The notes: generated by a model not told the origin, from the sequence alone. 64,000 bases of DNA from Mycolicibacterium sp. CBMA 234 (GCF_009729415.1 NZ_MPKW01000012.1:75472-139471); one strand, 5' to 3'; shown: positions 1 to 9,768, counted from the first letter of the stretch. Numbers and translations are program-made.

Positions 1-53
1 CCCCCCGCCGCTACTCCTCAGAATACGGCGGGTCAGGCCCCAGGGCTAAAGAC

Positions 54-542
54 TTAGTGCTCTTCGGTCTCGAACCGGGCGATCGAGCGCGCCAGCTCTT
101 CTTCGGCCTCTTGGCGGCCGACCCAGTCAGCAGCCTTGACGTACTTGCCCGGCTCCAGGTCCTTGTAGTGCACGAAGAAATGCTTGATGGCATCCAGCTC
201 GAACTGCGAGATGTCGCTGACGTCCTGAATGTGGTCCCAGCGCGGGTCACCGGCGGGCACGCACAGCAGCTTGTCGTCGCCGCCGGCCTCGTCGGTCATC
301 TTGAACATGGCGACCGGGCGCGCGTCGACGACGCAGCCGGGGAACACCGACTCGGGCAGCAGCACCAGCGCGTCCAGCGGATCGCCGTCCTCGCCCAGGG
401 TGTTCTCGAAGAATCCGTAATCGGCCGGGTAAGCCATCGGGGTGAACAGGTAGCGGTCGAGCTTCACTCGGCCGGTCTCGTGGTCCACCTCGTACTTGTT
501 GCGCGAACCCTTGGGAATCTCGATGACGACTTCGTGCTCCAC
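54..542 (-). CDS. ppa: Inorganic pyrophosphatase
   Basis: Cytosolic family I inorganic pyrophosphatase. It hydrolyses pyrophosphate to phosphate and so pulls biosynthetic reactions forward. The start [19 protein letters not shown] and the metal-binding stretch [11 protein letters not shown] are diagnostic. I chose the GTG at 542 because it gives 162 residues, the length of the M. tuberculosis enzyme; the open frame runs upstream to 617, but those residues have no family match. It is divergent from dacB with about 100 bp between the two starts, the same arrangement as Rv3628/Rv3627c. Confidence 0.96.
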   Translation of the reverse strand: MEHEVVIEIPKGSRNKYEVDHETGRVKLDRYLFTPMAYPADYGFFENTLGEDGDPLDALVLLPESVFPGCVVDARPVAMFKMTDEAGGDDKLLCVPAGDPRWDHIQDVSDISQFELDAIKHFFVHYKDLEPGKYVKAADWVGRQEAEEELARSIARFETEEH

Positions 543-642
543 CCGGGAGGCTCCTTCGCTGTGTGCTGACAATCGGGTCCACCTTAGACGAGCGATACCC
601 TGCTCAGTGACATACAAGGACCCCGATCAGTTCAGGAGCAGC

Positions 643-2016
643 ATGCGGCCCACCCGGTGGCGCCGATCCACCCATGTGTTGATCGGTGTGGCAGTTCTGG
701 TGCTGGTCGCCGCGGTGGTGGCTGCCGCGGCGGTGATGACGCGCCATCAGGCCGTCCCGGCCGCCGCGCCCGGCGTCAAGCCGCAACCTGCGCTGGTCAC
801 GCCGCAGCCTGGCGTACAGCCGCTATCCGACGCTGCTCCGCAACCGGTGCCCGCACAGCTGGCCGCGGTACTGGCTCCGCTGGCGGCCAACCCGAACCTC
901 GGCCAACTCGGGGGCCGAATCACCGACGCCATCACCGGCACCCAGTTGTGGGGGGTCGGCGAGAACACCCCGCTGCAGCCCGCGTCCACCAACAAGACGC
1001 TGACAGCTACCGCGGCGTTGCTGACGTTGGACCGCAATGCGCGGCTGACCACCACGGTCCTGACGGGCGACACGCCGAGTGTTGTGGTGCTCCACGGCGG
1101 CGGTGATCCGACGTTGTCCGCGGCGCCGCCGGGCACCGACAGCTGGTACGGCGACGCCGCGCGCATCTCCGATCTGGCTGATCAGGTCCGCAAGGCCGGA
1201 GCGACTCCCCGGGCAATCCAGGTCGACGTCAGTGCCTTCTCAGGCCCGACGATGGCGCCGGGCTGGGACGTCGCCGACATCGAGGGCGGCGACTGGGCCC
1301 CGATCCAGTCGGTGATGATCGACGCCGGTCGCGTCCAGCCGACGACCGTCGAGTCCAAGCGGTCGACCACCCCGGCCCTGGATGCGGGCCGGGCCCTGGC
1401 CTCGGCGCTGCGAATCGATCCCGCCAACGTGACGGTCCGGACCACGCCGGCCACCGGCGGCCAGCAGATCGCCTCGGTACAGTCCCCGCCGCTGATCGAG
1501 CGCCTGCGCGAGATGATGAGCGCCTCCGACAACGTGATGGCCGAGTCGATCGGCCGTGAGGTCGCCGCCGCGGTGAACGAGCCGCAGAGTTTCGAGGGCG
1601 GGGTGCGGGCGGTCCTCGGGCAGCTGGGCAAAGCGGGCCTGGCCACCTCGGGTGCGACGCTGTTCGACGCCAGCGGCCTGTCGGTCAACGATCGGCTGAC
1701 CGCGACCGTCCTGGACGACGTGGTGAATGCCGCCGCCGGCAATGACCAACCCAAGCTGCGGCCGCTGCTCGACGTGCTCCCGATCGCCGGCGGCAGCGGC
1801 ACTCTGTGGGACCGGTACGCCGATACCCCGTCCGCCGGATACCTCCGCGCCAAGACCGGCTCGTTGACCGGTACCAATGCGCTGGCGGGCATCGTCACCG
1901 ACCAGAGCGGCCGAGTCCTGACCTTCGCGCTGATCTCCAATAACGCCGGGCCTGAGGGGCGCACCGCGCTGGATGCGCTGGCCGCAGCGTTCCGGTCGTG
2001 TGGGTGCGGCTCGTGA
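643..2016 (+). CDS. dacB: D-alanyl-D-alanine carboxypeptidase, PBP4/DacB family
   Basis: Penicillin-binding protein of the S13 (PBP4) family that trims or cleaves peptidoglycan stem peptides outside the membrane. A single N-terminal membrane segment (about residues 12-32, rich in V and A) anchors it. The three active-site motifs are visible: STNK (SxxK), SDN in ASDNVMAE, and KTG in RAKTGSLTG. The ATG at 643 gives 457 residues, close to the 461 of Rv3627c; a GTG at 607 is also in frame. The stop overlaps the next start (GTGA). Confidence 0.93.
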   Translation: MRPTRWRRSTHVLIGVAVLVLVAAVVAAAAVMTRHQAVPAAAPGVKPQPALVTPQPGVQPLSDAAPQPVPAQLAAVLAPLAANPNLGQLGGRITDAITGTQLWGVGENTPLQPASTNKTLTATAALLTLDRNARLTTTVLTGDTPSVVVLHGGGDPTLSAAPPGTDSWYGDAARISDLADQVRKAGATPRAIQVDVSAFSGPTMAPGWDVADIEGGDWAPIQSVMIDAGRVQPTTVESKRSTTPALDAGRALASALRIDPANVTVRTTPATGGQQIASVQSPPLIERLREMMSASDNVMAESIGREVAAAVNEPQSFEGGVRAVLGQLGKAGLATSGATLFDASGLSVNDRLTATVLDDVVNAAAGNDQPKLRPLLDVLPIAGGSGTLWDRYADTPSAGYLRAKTGSLTGTNALAGIVTDQSGRVLTFALISNNAGPEGRTALDALAAAFRSCGCGS

Positions 2017-3062
2017 GCCAGAAGCCGACCGTCGGCCGCGCCGTCGACTGGAGCTTCGCGGCCACAGTCGGTGCCAAGCTGACCCGGCCCGAACCGGAGA
2101 CCACCGACTACACCCGGAACCACTTGCGCGAGCAGCTCGCCGACTCCGCCCGACGTGCCGAACTCCCCGTGCGAGAGGTGACGCTGCTCAACGAGGGCGC
2201 CGAGGTCCCCGAGGCCCGCGTCGTCGATCGACCGGACTGGGTGCGGGCCGCCACCGAATCGATGCGCGTGATGACCGGCGGTGAAACCTCAAGTCCCGCA
2301 GGCATCGCCGCGATGGTGACCGGTCGGCTCACCGGCGCGCAGACCGGCGCGGTGTTGGCGTTTGTGTCGTCCGGGATCCTGGGACAGTACGACCCGTTTG
2401 CGGCCAGCGGTGGCGAACTGCTGCTGGTGGCGCCGAATGTGCTTGCCGCCGAACGGCAACTGAAGGTCAACCCAGCCGACTTCCGGCTCTGGGTGTGCCT
2501 GCATGAGGTGACGCACCGGGTGCAGTTCCGCGCCAACCCATGGCTCACCGATCACATGTCGCAGGCGTTGGCGGTGCTGACGGACGAATCGGGGCTGGAG
2601 GTCAGCGACATCACCGCCCGGTTGGCCGAGTATGTTCGGGCCCAACGGAACGGTGAATCGGACCCGAATTCGCAAGGCATCCTTGGCATTATGCGGATCA
2701 TGCAGTCCGATGAGCAGCAACGCGCACTGGATCAATTGCTGGTCCTGGGGACCTTGCTGGAAGGTCATGCCGACCACGTGATGGATGCAGTCGGTCCAGC
2801 GGTGGTGCCGTCGGTGGCCACCATCCGCAGCCGGTTCGACGAGCGCCGGCACCGCAAACACTCTCCGCTGCAACGGATTGTCCGTGCGCTGCTGGGTGTT
2901 GATGCCAAGGTGGCGCAGTACACGCGCGGCAAGAAGTTCGTCGACGAGGTGGTGTCCACCGTCGGGATGAAGCGGTTCAACACCATCTGGACCGACGCCG
3001 AAACCCTGCCGCTGCCAACCGAAATCGACGAGCCGCGGCGATGGATCGATCGCGTGCTCTGA
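2013..3062 (+). CDS. Zincin-like metallopeptidase, Rv3626c family (DUF2342)
   Basis: Conserved actinobacterial protein of 349 residues with a zinc-peptidase-type helix HEVTH at about residue 162, so it is probably a metal-dependent hydrolase of unknown substrate. The family has been labelled F420-biosynthesis associated in some databases, but nothing here supports an F420 role. The GTG at 2013 forms a GTGA overlap with the dacB stop, and its 3' end overlaps tilS by 22 nt. It is therefore co-translated in a dacB - zincin - tilS - hpt run. Confidence 0.85.
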   Translation: MSQKPTVGRAVDWSFAATVGAKLTRPEPETTDYTRNHLREQLADSARRAELPVREVTLLNEGAEVPEARVVDRPDWVRAATESMRVMTGGETSSPAGIAAMVTGRLTGAQTGAVLAFVSSGILGQYDPFAASGGELLLVAPNVLAAERQLKVNPADFRLWVCLHEVTHRVQFRANPWLTDHMSQALAVLTDESGLEVSDITARLAEYVRAQRNGESDPNSQGILGIMRIMQSDEQQRALDQLLVLGTLLEGHADHVMDAVGPAVVPSVATIRSRFDERRHRKHSPLQRIVRALLGVDAKVAQYTRGKKFVDEVVSTVGMKRFNTIWTDAETLPLPTEIDEPRRWIDRVL

Positions 3063-3997
3063 ACGCCCTGCGCGCGGCGGTGACGCAGTTCGCACGGCAG
3101 CATCCGACCGACCGCTGGTGTGTCGGGCTGTCCGGTGGTGCTGACTCGCTGGCGCTGACGGCGGTCGCTGCCGCGCTCAAGCCGACCATCGCGTTGATCG
3201 TCGATCATGGGCTGCAACCAAGCTCGGCCGACGTGGCGTCCACCGCGGCCGCGCAGGCCAGGCAGCTGGGTTGTGTTGATGCTCAAGTGCTTTCCGTCAC
3301 GGTCGGCAACGACGGTGGCCCCGAGGCGGCGGCGCGCTCGGCGCGCTACGACGCCTTGAACGACGCCCGCGGCGGCGCGCCGGTGCTGCTCGCGCACACC
3401 CTCGACGACCAGGCTGAGACGGTGCTCCTCGGGCTGGGGCGTGGATCCGGCGCGAGATCCATTGCCGGCATGCGGGTTTGGGATCCGCCGTGGGGGCGCC
3501 CGCTGCTGGAGGTTCGCCGCGCGGACACCGAAGCCGTGTGCGCCGAGCTGGGGCTGACGCCGTGGCAGGACCCCCACAACGCCGACCCTCGCTACACCCG
3601 GGTCCGGCTGCGCACCGAGGTGCTACCGCTGTTGGAGGGCGTCCTGGCCGGTGGGGTGGCGCCGGCGCTGGCGCGAACCGCTGCGGCGCTGCGCGAGGAC
3701 AACGACGCCCTCGACGCGCTGGCCGACAGCCATCTGGCTGCGCTGCGGACCGCGGACGGCCTGAGGGTCGAGGGCCTGGCCGAGCTGCCTGCCGCGCTGC
3801 GTCGCCGGGTGATCCGCGGCTGGCTGCTGAGCGTCGGGGCCAGCACGCTCACAGACGTCCAGCTGCGGGCGGTCGATGCGCTGGTCGCGGCTTGGCGCGG
3901 GCAGGGCGGGACGGCCGTGAGCTCGCCGCTGCGGTATCAGCGCCTGGTGGTCACCCGCCGCGCCGGGTACCTCACCGTCGCTGCCCAGCCCGTGTGA
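3041..3997 (+). CDS. tilS: tRNA(Ile)-lysidine synthase
   Basis: ATP-dependent enzyme that attaches lysine to C34 of the minor tRNA-Ile(CAU), switching its codon from AUG to AUA. The PP-loop SGGADS lies at residues 31-36, followed by a DHGL segment and the HTLDDQAETVLLGLGRGSG signature typical of TilS/MesJ. At 318 residues it matches the short actinobacterial form. The start overlaps the preceding gene by 22 nt. Confidence 0.95.
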   Translation: MDRSRALNALRAAVTQFARQHPTDRWCVGLSGGADSLALTAVAAALKPTIALIVDHGLQPSSADVASTAAAQARQLGCVDAQVLSVTVGNDGGPEAAARSARYDALNDARGGAPVLLAHTLDDQAETVLLGLGRGSGARSIAGMRVWDPPWGRPLLEVRRADTEAVCAELGLTPWQDPHNADPRYTRVRLRTEVLPLLEGVLAGGVAPALARTAAALREDNDALDALADSHLAALRTADGLRVEGLAELPAALRRRVIRGWLLSVGASTLTDVQLRAVDALVAAWRGQGGTAVSSPLRYQRLVVTRRAGYLTVAAQPV

Positions 3998-4001
3998 AGG
4001 T

Positions 4002-4017
4002 CCGTCCCGTGGGACGG
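4002..4017. terminator. Short perfect inverted repeat between tilS and hpt
   Basis: CCGTCCC at 4002-4008 and GGGACGG at 4011-4017 are perfect reverse complements just after the tilS stop. No U-run follows, so it may be a weak terminator, a pause site or a processing hairpin ahead of hpt. Confidence 0.35.
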
Positions 4018-4055
4018 TCTTGGTCTAACCCGTGGCGGCGTGGCACCCTAGTGCC

Positions 4056-4619
4056 GTGGATCTGTACCCCGGTGACATCAAGTCGGTTCTCCTGTCCGAG
4101 GAGCAGGTTCAAGCGCGCATCGCTGAGATGGCCGAGCTCATCGCCCAGGACTACCGCGACGACTCCGGCGACCAGGACCTGCTGCTGATCACCGTGCTCA
4201 AAGGCGCCGTGATGTTCGTGACCGATCTGGCCCGCGCGATCCCGCTGCCGACCCAGCTCGAGTTCATGGCCGTCAGCTCCTACGGGTCGTCGACCTCGTC
4301 GTCCGGTGTGGTGCGCATCCTCAAAGACCTCGACCGCGACATCACCGGCCGCGACGTGCTGATCGTCGAGGACATCATCGACTCCGGTCTGACCCTGTCC
4401 TGGCTGCTGCGCAACCTGGCCACTCGCAGCCCGCGTTCGCTGCGCGTGTGCACCCTGTTGCGCAAGCCCGACGCCATGCGCGCCGAGATCGACGTCGCGC
4501 ACATCGGGTTCGACATTCCCGACGAGTTCGTCGTCGGCTATGGCCTCGATTTCGACGAGCGCTACCGCGACCTGCCCTACATCGGCACGCTCGATCCGAA
4601 GGTGTACGAGGCGCACTAA
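4056..4619 (+). CDS. hpt: Hypoxanthine(-guanine) phosphoribosyltransferase
   Basis: Purine salvage enzyme converting hypoxanthine or guanine plus PRPP to IMP or GMP. It carries the PRPP-binding loop [17 protein letters not shown] and the flexible-loop region [15 protein letters not shown] typical of mycobacterial Hpt. The start is uncertain: GTG at 4056 ([10 protein letters not shown], 187 aa) begins where homology begins, while GTG at 4032 would add eight residues. Neither has a convincing ribosome site. Confidence 0.93.
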   Translation: MDLYPGDIKSVLLSEEQVQARIAEMAELIAQDYRDDSGDQDLLLITVLKGAVMFVTDLARAIPLPTQLEFMAVSSYGSSTSSSGVVRILKDLDRDITGRDVLIVEDIIDSGLTLSWLLRNLATRSPRSLRVCTLLRKPDAMRAEIDVAHIGFDIPDEFVVGYGLDFDERYRDLPYIGTLDPKVYEAH

Positions 4620-4667
4620 GCCGGAGGCTTACCAAAGGCCGTGGCGCCGGAGGCTTACCAAAGGCCG
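4620..4667. repeat. Two-copy 26-bp-period direct repeat after hpt
   Basis: A 22-nt unit at 4620-4641 recurs identically at 4646-4667, giving a period of 26 bp. It fills most of the 71-bp gap between the hpt stop and the start of the molybdopterin oxidoreductase. It looks like a small slippage duplication and a possible VNTR. Confidence 0.85.
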
Positions 4668-4690
4668 CGGTCGGGAGCACAATCGCAGGC

Positions 4691-6910
4691 ATGAGCACTG
4701 CGCTTCGGATCTGCCCCTTCTGTGAAGCCACCTGCGGCCTGACCCTCACGATCTCCGACGGCCGGGTGACCGGCGCCCGCGGCGACCGCGACGACGTATT
4801 CAGCGCCGGCTTCGTCTGCCCCAAAGGCGCCAGCTTCGGCGAACTCGACAACGACCCGGACCGGCTCACGCGCCCATTGATCCGCCGCGACGGCGTGCTC
4901 ACCGAGGCGACCTGGGACGAGGCGTACGCCGTGGTCGCGGAGCGGCTCGGCGCGGTGCTCGGCGCGCACGGCGGTGCGTCGGTCGGCGTCTACCTCGGCA
5001 ACCCGAACGCCCACACTGTCGCGGGCAGTCTGTATGCGCCGCTGATCATCCGTGGTCTGGGCACCCGTCAGGTATTCAGTGCCAGCACGCTCGACCAGAT
5101 GCCCAAACATGTCGCGCTGGGCCTGATGTTCGGCAGCCCCGTGGCGTTCACCGTCCCAGACCTGGACCGGACCGACTATCTGGTGATCATCGGCGCGAAT
5201 CCGCTGGTGTCCAACGGAAGTCTGGCCACTGCGGCCGATTTCCCGGGCAAGCTGCGGGCGCTGAAGAAGCGCGGCGGCAAGCTCGTCGTCATCGACCCGG
5301 CGCGTACCCAGACGGCCAAACTTGCCGACCGGCACCTCGCCCCACGGCCCGGTACCGACGCGGCGCTGCTGTTCGCCGTCGTGCACGTGCTGTTCGATGA
5401 AGGTCTCGTCGATTTCGGCGCGCTCGCCGAGCACGTCATCGGCGTCGAACAGGTCCGGGCGCTGGCCGACGACTTCGCGCCGGACGCTGTCGAGCAGGCC
5501 TGCGGGGTTCCTGCCGAGGAGATTCGGGCGCTGGCCCGCGAGCTCGCCGCAGCGCCGACGGCAGCGGTGTACGGCCGGATCGGCACCTCGACAGTCGAAT
5601 TCGGCACCATCGGCAGCTGGCTGGTCGATGTGATCAACGTCCTCACCGGCAATCTGGACCGTCCCGGCGGCGCGATGTTCCCGCTCGGTGCGGCCGCTCC
5701 CGCGCCGCGCCCGCCGAAACCGGGCCGCGGCTTCAAGACCGGCCGGTGGGCCAGCCGCGTCTCCGGCTACCCCGAGGCGCTGGGCGAGCTGCCGGCCGCC
5801 GCGCTCGCCGAGGAGATCGACACCGCGGGCGACGGCCAGATCAAGGCGATGATCACCGTCGCCGGCAACCCGGTGCTGTCCGCGCCCGACGGCGACCGGC
5901 TCGACCGCGCGCTGGAGCGCGTCGACTTCATGCTGTCCATCGACCCGTACCTGAACGAGACCACGCGGCACGCCGACGTCATCCTGCCGCCGCCTCCGCC
6001 GTCGCAGAGCGCGCACTTCGACGTCGCCCTCAACAATCTCGCGGTGCGCAATAACGTGCGGTATTCGCCGCCTGTGCTGCCGCTGGACGGCCGGCCCGAC
6101 GAGCCGGAAATCCTTTCCCGCATCGCGTTGATCTTGTACGGCATTGGGGCACAAGGTGATCCGGCTCTGGTCGACGCACAGGTGATCGCGACGACGCTGG
6201 CCAAGGAAGTCGCTGACGCCGACTCACCGGTCGCCGGCCGCGACGTCGATGAGCTGACCGCAATGCTGTATTCCGGCCCAGGCTATGAACGTCGGCTCGA
6301 CATGATGCTGCGTCTCGGGCCTTACGGCGACGCGTTCGGCGCCCGCCCTGACGGCCTCGCCATGGCACGGCTGAAGGCCAACCCGCATGGCATCGACCTG
6401 GGTCCGCTGCAACCGCGCATCCCCGAGGTGCTGCGAACCCCAAGCGGCAGAATCGAACTCGCGCCCGAACCCATCGTCACTGAGGTGGCGCGGCTGCTGG
6501 AAGCGCTCAACCGCTCGGCCGGGGGCTTCCTGCTGATCGGCCGGCGCCACCTGCGCTCCAACAACAGCTGGATGCACAACCTGCCCGCGCTGTCCGGCGG
6601 GTCCAATCAGTGCACCCTGCAGATTCACCCCGACGATGCCGCCGATCTCGGCCTCACCGACATCGCCATCATCAAGGGACCGGGCGGTGAACTGCTGGCT
6701 CCGATCGAGGCGACGGACGCGATGCGGCGCGGTGTGGTGTCGCTGCCGCACGGCTGGGGCCACAACCGTGGCGGTACCGGTCAGCAGCTCGCGAGCAGCC
6801 ACCCGGGCGTCAACGTCAACCAGCTCAACGACGGTACCCACCTGGACCGGTTGTCCGGTACCGCGGTGCTCAACGGGATTCCGGTCGAGATATCGGCGGC
6901 CGCCGGCTGA
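4691..6910 (+). CDS. Molybdopterin-dependent oxidoreductase (bis-MGD family)
   Basis: A 739-residue catalytic subunit of the DMSO-reductase/formate-dehydrogenase superfamily. Cys8, Cys11, Cys15 and Cys43 form the N-terminal [4Fe-4S] motif; molybdopterin oxidoreductase and C-terminal dinucleotide-binding domains follow (for example HGWGHNRGGTGQQL). The residue ligating molybdenum cannot be assigned; the usual site region reads FSASTLDQM, with no Cys or Sec. There is no Tat signal, so it is probably cytosolic. No electron-transfer or small subunit is adjacent, so it works alone or with distant partners. It resembles Rv0197 of M. tuberculosis. The ATG at 4691 was chosen; the open frame upstream overlaps hpt. 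Confidence 0.85.
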   Translation: MSTALRICPFCEATCGLTLTISDGRVTGARGDRDDVFSAGFVCPKGASFGELDNDPDRLTRPLIRRDGVLTEATWDEAYAVVAERLGAVLGAHGGASVGVYLGNPNAHTVAGSLYAPLIIRGLGTRQVFSASTLDQMPKHVALGLMFGSPVAFTVPDLDRTDYLVIIGANPLVSNGSLATAADFPGKLRALKKRGGKLVVIDPARTQTAKLADRHLAPRPGTDAALLFAVVHVLFDEGLVDFGALAEHVIGVEQVRALADDFAPDAVEQACGVPAEEIRALARELAAAPTAAVYGRIGTSTVEFGTIGSWLVDVINVLTGNLDRPGGAMFPLGAAAPAPRPPKPGRGFKTGRWASRVSGYPEALGELPAAALAEEIDTAGDGQIKAMITVAGNPVLSAPDGDRLDRALERVDFMLSIDPYLNETTRHADVILPPPPPSQSAHFDVALNNLAVRNNVRYSPPVLPLDGRPDEPEILSRIALILYGIGAQGDPALVDAQVIATTLAKEVADADSPVAGRDVDELTAMLYSGPGYERRLDMMLRLGPYGDAFGARPDGLAMARLKANPHGIDLGPLQPRIPEVLRTPSGRIELAPEPIVTEVARLLEALNRSAGGFLLIGRRHLRSNNSWMHNLPALSGGSNQCTLQIHPDDAADLGLTDIAIIKGPGGELLAPIEATDAMRRGVVSLPHGWGHNRGGTGQQLASSHPGVNVNQLNDGTHLDRLSGTAVLNGIPVEISAAAG

Positions 6911-6929
6911 GCCGGCAATCAGGCTCGGG

Positions 6930-7640
6930 CTAACCGAGCTCCCAGATCACCGTCACCGAGAAGTTGACGGTCTGCTGCCCGGGGGTCAGCGGCACCGCTT
7001 CGGCCATGGCCATCCTCGGGGCAGGCAGCGGTGTGGGGGTAGTGCCGCCGGTGGCCTCAGAGATCGAGACCACCTTGCCCAGGTTCAGCCCGGACAACTG
7101 CGCATACTGCTGCGCGCGGTCCTTGGCGTCGTTGAAGGCGCGGGTCCGGGCGTCTTTGACCAGCTGGGAGTCGTCGTCGATGGAATAGGCGACGCTGCTG
7201 ATCCGGGTCAGGTTGCCGCCGGTCTGCACGATCTTCGCCAGCACCTGGGACGCGGTGTCGAGCTTGCGGACCTTGATGTCGATGGTGTTGCTGGCCCGGT
7301 AGCCGGTGATGACGGAGTCGCGGTAGTCGGGCTGCAGCTCGACCTGCTTGGTGGCGATGTCCTTCTTGTCGATGCCGGCACCGGTCAGTGCATCGAGCAC
7401 GGCTTGCTGTTTGTCGCTGGTCTGATTCATCGCGGCGGTGACGTCCGGCGCGGTCGCTTCGATGGACGCAGTGATGTTCAGCATGTCCGGGATGCCCTGG
7501 ACCTTGCCGCTGCCAACGACGGTGACCTGTCGAGTGGTGGGCTTGGTGTCGTCGGAACCACAGCCGGCGATGCCGACGGCTCCGGTGATCGCCAGTCCAG
7601 CGAGGGTGAGGGCGGCGGTGCGGCGCGGGGCAAATGACAT
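6930..7640 (-). CDS. lpqG: SIMPL-domain lipoprotein LpqG
   Basis: Exported lipoprotein of 236 residues with a SIMPL (DUF541) domain, matching LpqG (Rv3623). The signal peptide has an Arg-Arg N-terminus, a hydrophobic core and a lipobox ending IAGC at about residue 27, so the mature protein is lipid-anchored outside the membrane. The central segment (MNQTSDKQQAVLDAL, KDARTRAFNDAKDRA) is the SIMPL signature. The function of this family in mycobacteria is unknown. It lies convergent to the oxidoreductase and follows the monooxygenase gene by 5 nt on the same strand. Confidence 0.9.
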   Translation of the reverse strand: MSFAPRRTAALTLAGLAITGAVGIAGCGSDDTKPTTRQVTVVGSGKVQGIPDMLNITASIEATAPDVTAAMNQTSDKQQAVLDALTGAGIDKKDIATKQVELQPDYRDSVITGYRASNTIDIKVRKLDTASQVLAKIVQTGGNLTRISSVAYSIDDDSQLVKDARTRAFNDAKDRAQQYAQLSGLNLGKVVSISEATGGTTPTPLPAPRMAMAEAVPLTPGQQTVNFSVTVIWELG

Positions 7641-7645
7641 GGTTT

Positions 7646-8830
7646 TCAGCGTACCGACGTGTCGTTGGTGTGCTCGGCAATCGCATTGACCACGGCCTCG
7701 CCGACCCGGCCGAACAACTGATCACGCAGGCCCTTGGCCCACTCGTGGGAGGCGTGCGGGGCGGTGAGCTGCCCCTTGAAATGGGGGATCACCTCGCGGG
7801 CGAACAATTCGTACGAGTGCATCGTGGCGGCCGGTGGCGCCCAGTCGTGGCCGAGCATCAGGAAGGTGCCGAAGCCGCCGGAACGGTCCAGCATGTCCTG
7901 GATGTAGACAATGGCGTCGGCTGGGGTGCCGATGCAGCAATTGCCTTTTGCCGCATAGTCTTCGACGAACTGGCGGGACGTCGGTGCCGGGCCGGTCCGG
8001 CTGCCCAGCGGGACGAAGCCGGCCGCGCCGAAGTAGTTTGAGAAGTCCTCCAGGCCGTAGGTGCAGTCTTCGATGGCCTGCTCGCGGGTATCGGCCAGGT
8101 GTACGACACCCAAGACGCGCCAACCCTGCCGATCCGGTTCGGGCCGTTCGGATTTCGCCGCCTGGTCGCACACGAGGTCCCAGGTGGTTTCCAGCGCGGC
8201 GTAGCCGCCCGGCACCGACATGGACAGCGACAGCAGCGACGTGCCCAGCTGGCCGGCCAGTCGCGGCCCCGATGGTGAAACCATTGCCGCCGTGGATATT
8301 TCAGGATAGGGCCAGGTGTACGGCCGGATATGCAACGCCGCGTCGCGCAGCGTGAACCAGTCGGTCTCGCGGGTGATCCGTTCGTCCGGCCCGGCCCGGA
8401 ACAGGGCCAGGATGGCTTCGAGTGACTGCTGCATCATCGGCCGTTGGTTCACCGGGTCGATGCCCATCATGTAGGCGTCCGACGGCAGCGCGCCCGGCCC
8501 GGTGCCGAACATCACCCGGCCGCGGGTCAGGTGATCGAGCAGCACCCAGCGGTCGGCGACCATCAGCGGGTGGTGATACGGCAGTGACACCACTCCGGTG
8601 CCGAACCGGATGTTCTTGGTGCGTTCGGCCGCGGTGGCGATGAACACCTCGGGACAGGCGATCAATTCGTAACCGCCGGAATGGTGTTCGCCGAACCACA
8701 CTTCGTCGTAGCCCAGCTGGTCCAGCCGGACGGTGCGTTCCAGGTCGTATTCCAGTGCGGTGGTGGGGGACTGGCCGACCGGGTGGAACGGTGTGATGAA
8801 AGCCCCAAAATTCAGTGGGCGACCGGTCAT
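7646..8830 (-). CDS. LLM-class flavin-dependent monooxygenase (Rv3618-like)
   Basis: Bacterial luciferase-like TIM-barrel oxidoreductase of 394 residues that would use FMNH2 or F420H2. The signatures [20 protein letters not shown] and LGYDEVWFGEHHSGGYE at the N-terminus are typical. The ATG at 8830 overlaps the ephA stop by 4 nt (ATGA), so it is translated with ephA, just as Rv3618 neighbours ephA (Rv3617). The pairing suggests oxidation of a substrate followed by epoxide opening; that link is inference. Confidence 0.87.
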   Translation of the reverse strand: MTGRPLNFGAFITPFHPVGQSPTTALEYDLERTVRLDQLGYDEVWFGEHHSGGYELIACPEVFIATAAERTKNIRFGTGVVSLPYHHPLMVADRWVLLDHLTRGRVMFGTGPGALPSDAYMMGIDPVNQRPMMQQSLEAILALFRAGPDERITRETDWFTLRDAALHIRPYTWPYPEISTAAMVSPSGPRLAGQLGTSLLSLSMSVPGGYAALETTWDLVCDQAAKSERPEPDRQGWRVLGVVHLADTREQAIEDCTYGLEDFSNYFGAAGFVPLGSRTGPAPTSRQFVEDYAAKGNCCIGTPADAIVYIQDMLDRSGGFGTFLMLGHDWAPPAATMHSYELFAREVIPHFKGQLTAPHASHEWAKGLRDQLFGRVGEAVVNAIAEHTNDTSVR

Positions 8831-9768
8831 TTCAGTCCTAATCCGTCGATGAATTCGATGAGTGCGGCGTTGACTTCGTCCGGACGTTCCTGCTGCAGCC
8901 AATGCCCGGCGCCCTCGAGCAGGATCTCGCGGTACTCGCCGGCCGCGACGTCGTGCACCCGGGTGCGTGGCGTGAAGCTCAGGACGGGGTCAGCCGTACC
9001 GCCCACGAAAAGCGTTGGGGCGGTGATGGTCCTGGCCCGAGTCGCGCCCGAATCCGGGTCGGTCAGTGCCCAGTTCCGGTCGAAGTTGCGGTACCAATTC
9101 AGCGGCCCGGTGAAGCCGGTCTCGGTGAAAGCAGTGACGTACGCCTCGAATTCGTCTTCGGTGATCCATTCTGGCAGTGGCGGTAGCGGATGGTCGGCCA
9201 GTTGGTCCGGCGGCGCGGTGAAGCCCTCCTCCGCAACGATGCGGCGCATCGAGGCCCGGACGTCGCGCGCAAATGCCGCGTCGGCCACCCCGGGCTCCTG
9301 GAAATACAGGATGTAGAAGAAGTTGTCGCCGAAGATGCGGCGCCAGATCTGGGTCGGCGGCGCCGTCGCCCGCGGCACCGGCGGCACGCTGAGCGCGGCC
9401 ACGCCGGCCACCCGGTCGGGATGGAACAGGGGGAAGTTGGTCACCACGGGCGAGCCCCAGTCGTGTCCGACGAACACCGCGCGCTCGGCGCCGACGTCAT
9501 CGAGCAGTCCGGCGAGGTCCCCGGTGAGGTTGACGATGTCGTAGTCCTCGACGGCCGCCGGCCGCGACGAGCCGCCGTAGCCGCGCTGATCCGGGGCCAG
9601 CACGTGATAGCCGGCCGTGGCCAGGGCCGGGATCTGGTGCCGCCAGGAGTGGGCGAGTTCAGGGAAGCCATGCGCCAGGACGACGACCGGGGCGCCGCGG
9701 TCGCCGGCTTCGGTGACCTGCAACTGCACGCCGTTGGTCTCGACTAACCGCTTGGTGGACGTGATCAC
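8827..9768 (-). CDS. ephA: Epoxide hydrolase EphA (alpha/beta hydrolase)
   Basis: Alpha/beta-fold hydrolase of 313 residues that opens epoxides through a covalent Asp ester. The oxyanion motif HGFP is at residues 33-36, the nucleophile elbow VGHDWGS puts Asp103 at the active site, and the C-terminal [11 protein letters not shown] supplies the general-base His. The match to Rv3617 EphA is close throughout. It is the first gene of an ephA - monooxygenase - lpqG minus-strand unit and divergent from ftsH. Confidence 0.92.
   Translation of the reverse strand: MITSTKRLVETNGVQLQVTEAGDRGAPVVVLAHGFPELAHSWRHQIPALATAGYHVLAPDQRGYGGSSRPAAVEDYDIVNLTGDLAGLLDDVGAERAVFVGHDWGSPVVTNFPLFHPDRVAGVAALSVPPVPRATAPPTQIWRRIFGDNFFYILYFQEPGVADAAFARDVRASMRRIVAEEGFTAPPDQLADHPLPPLPEWITEDEFEAYVTAFTETGFTGPLNWYRNFDRNWALTDPDSGATRARTITAPTLFVGGTADPVLSFTPRTRVHDVAAGEYREILLEGAGHWLQQERPDEVNAALIEFIDGLGLK

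Noticed and set aside
1..53. Possible gene or terminator at the left edge
   Set aside because: Only 53 bases before the ppa stop; no convincing hairpin or frame.
57..569. 170-residue open frame opposite ppa
   Set aside because: Shadow of ppa; Val/Leu/His/Gln-rich with no family features.
4448..4690. N-terminal extension of the molybdopterin oxidoreductase
   Set aside because: Arg/His-rich translation of the hpt gene in another frame plus the repeat; homology begins at 4691.
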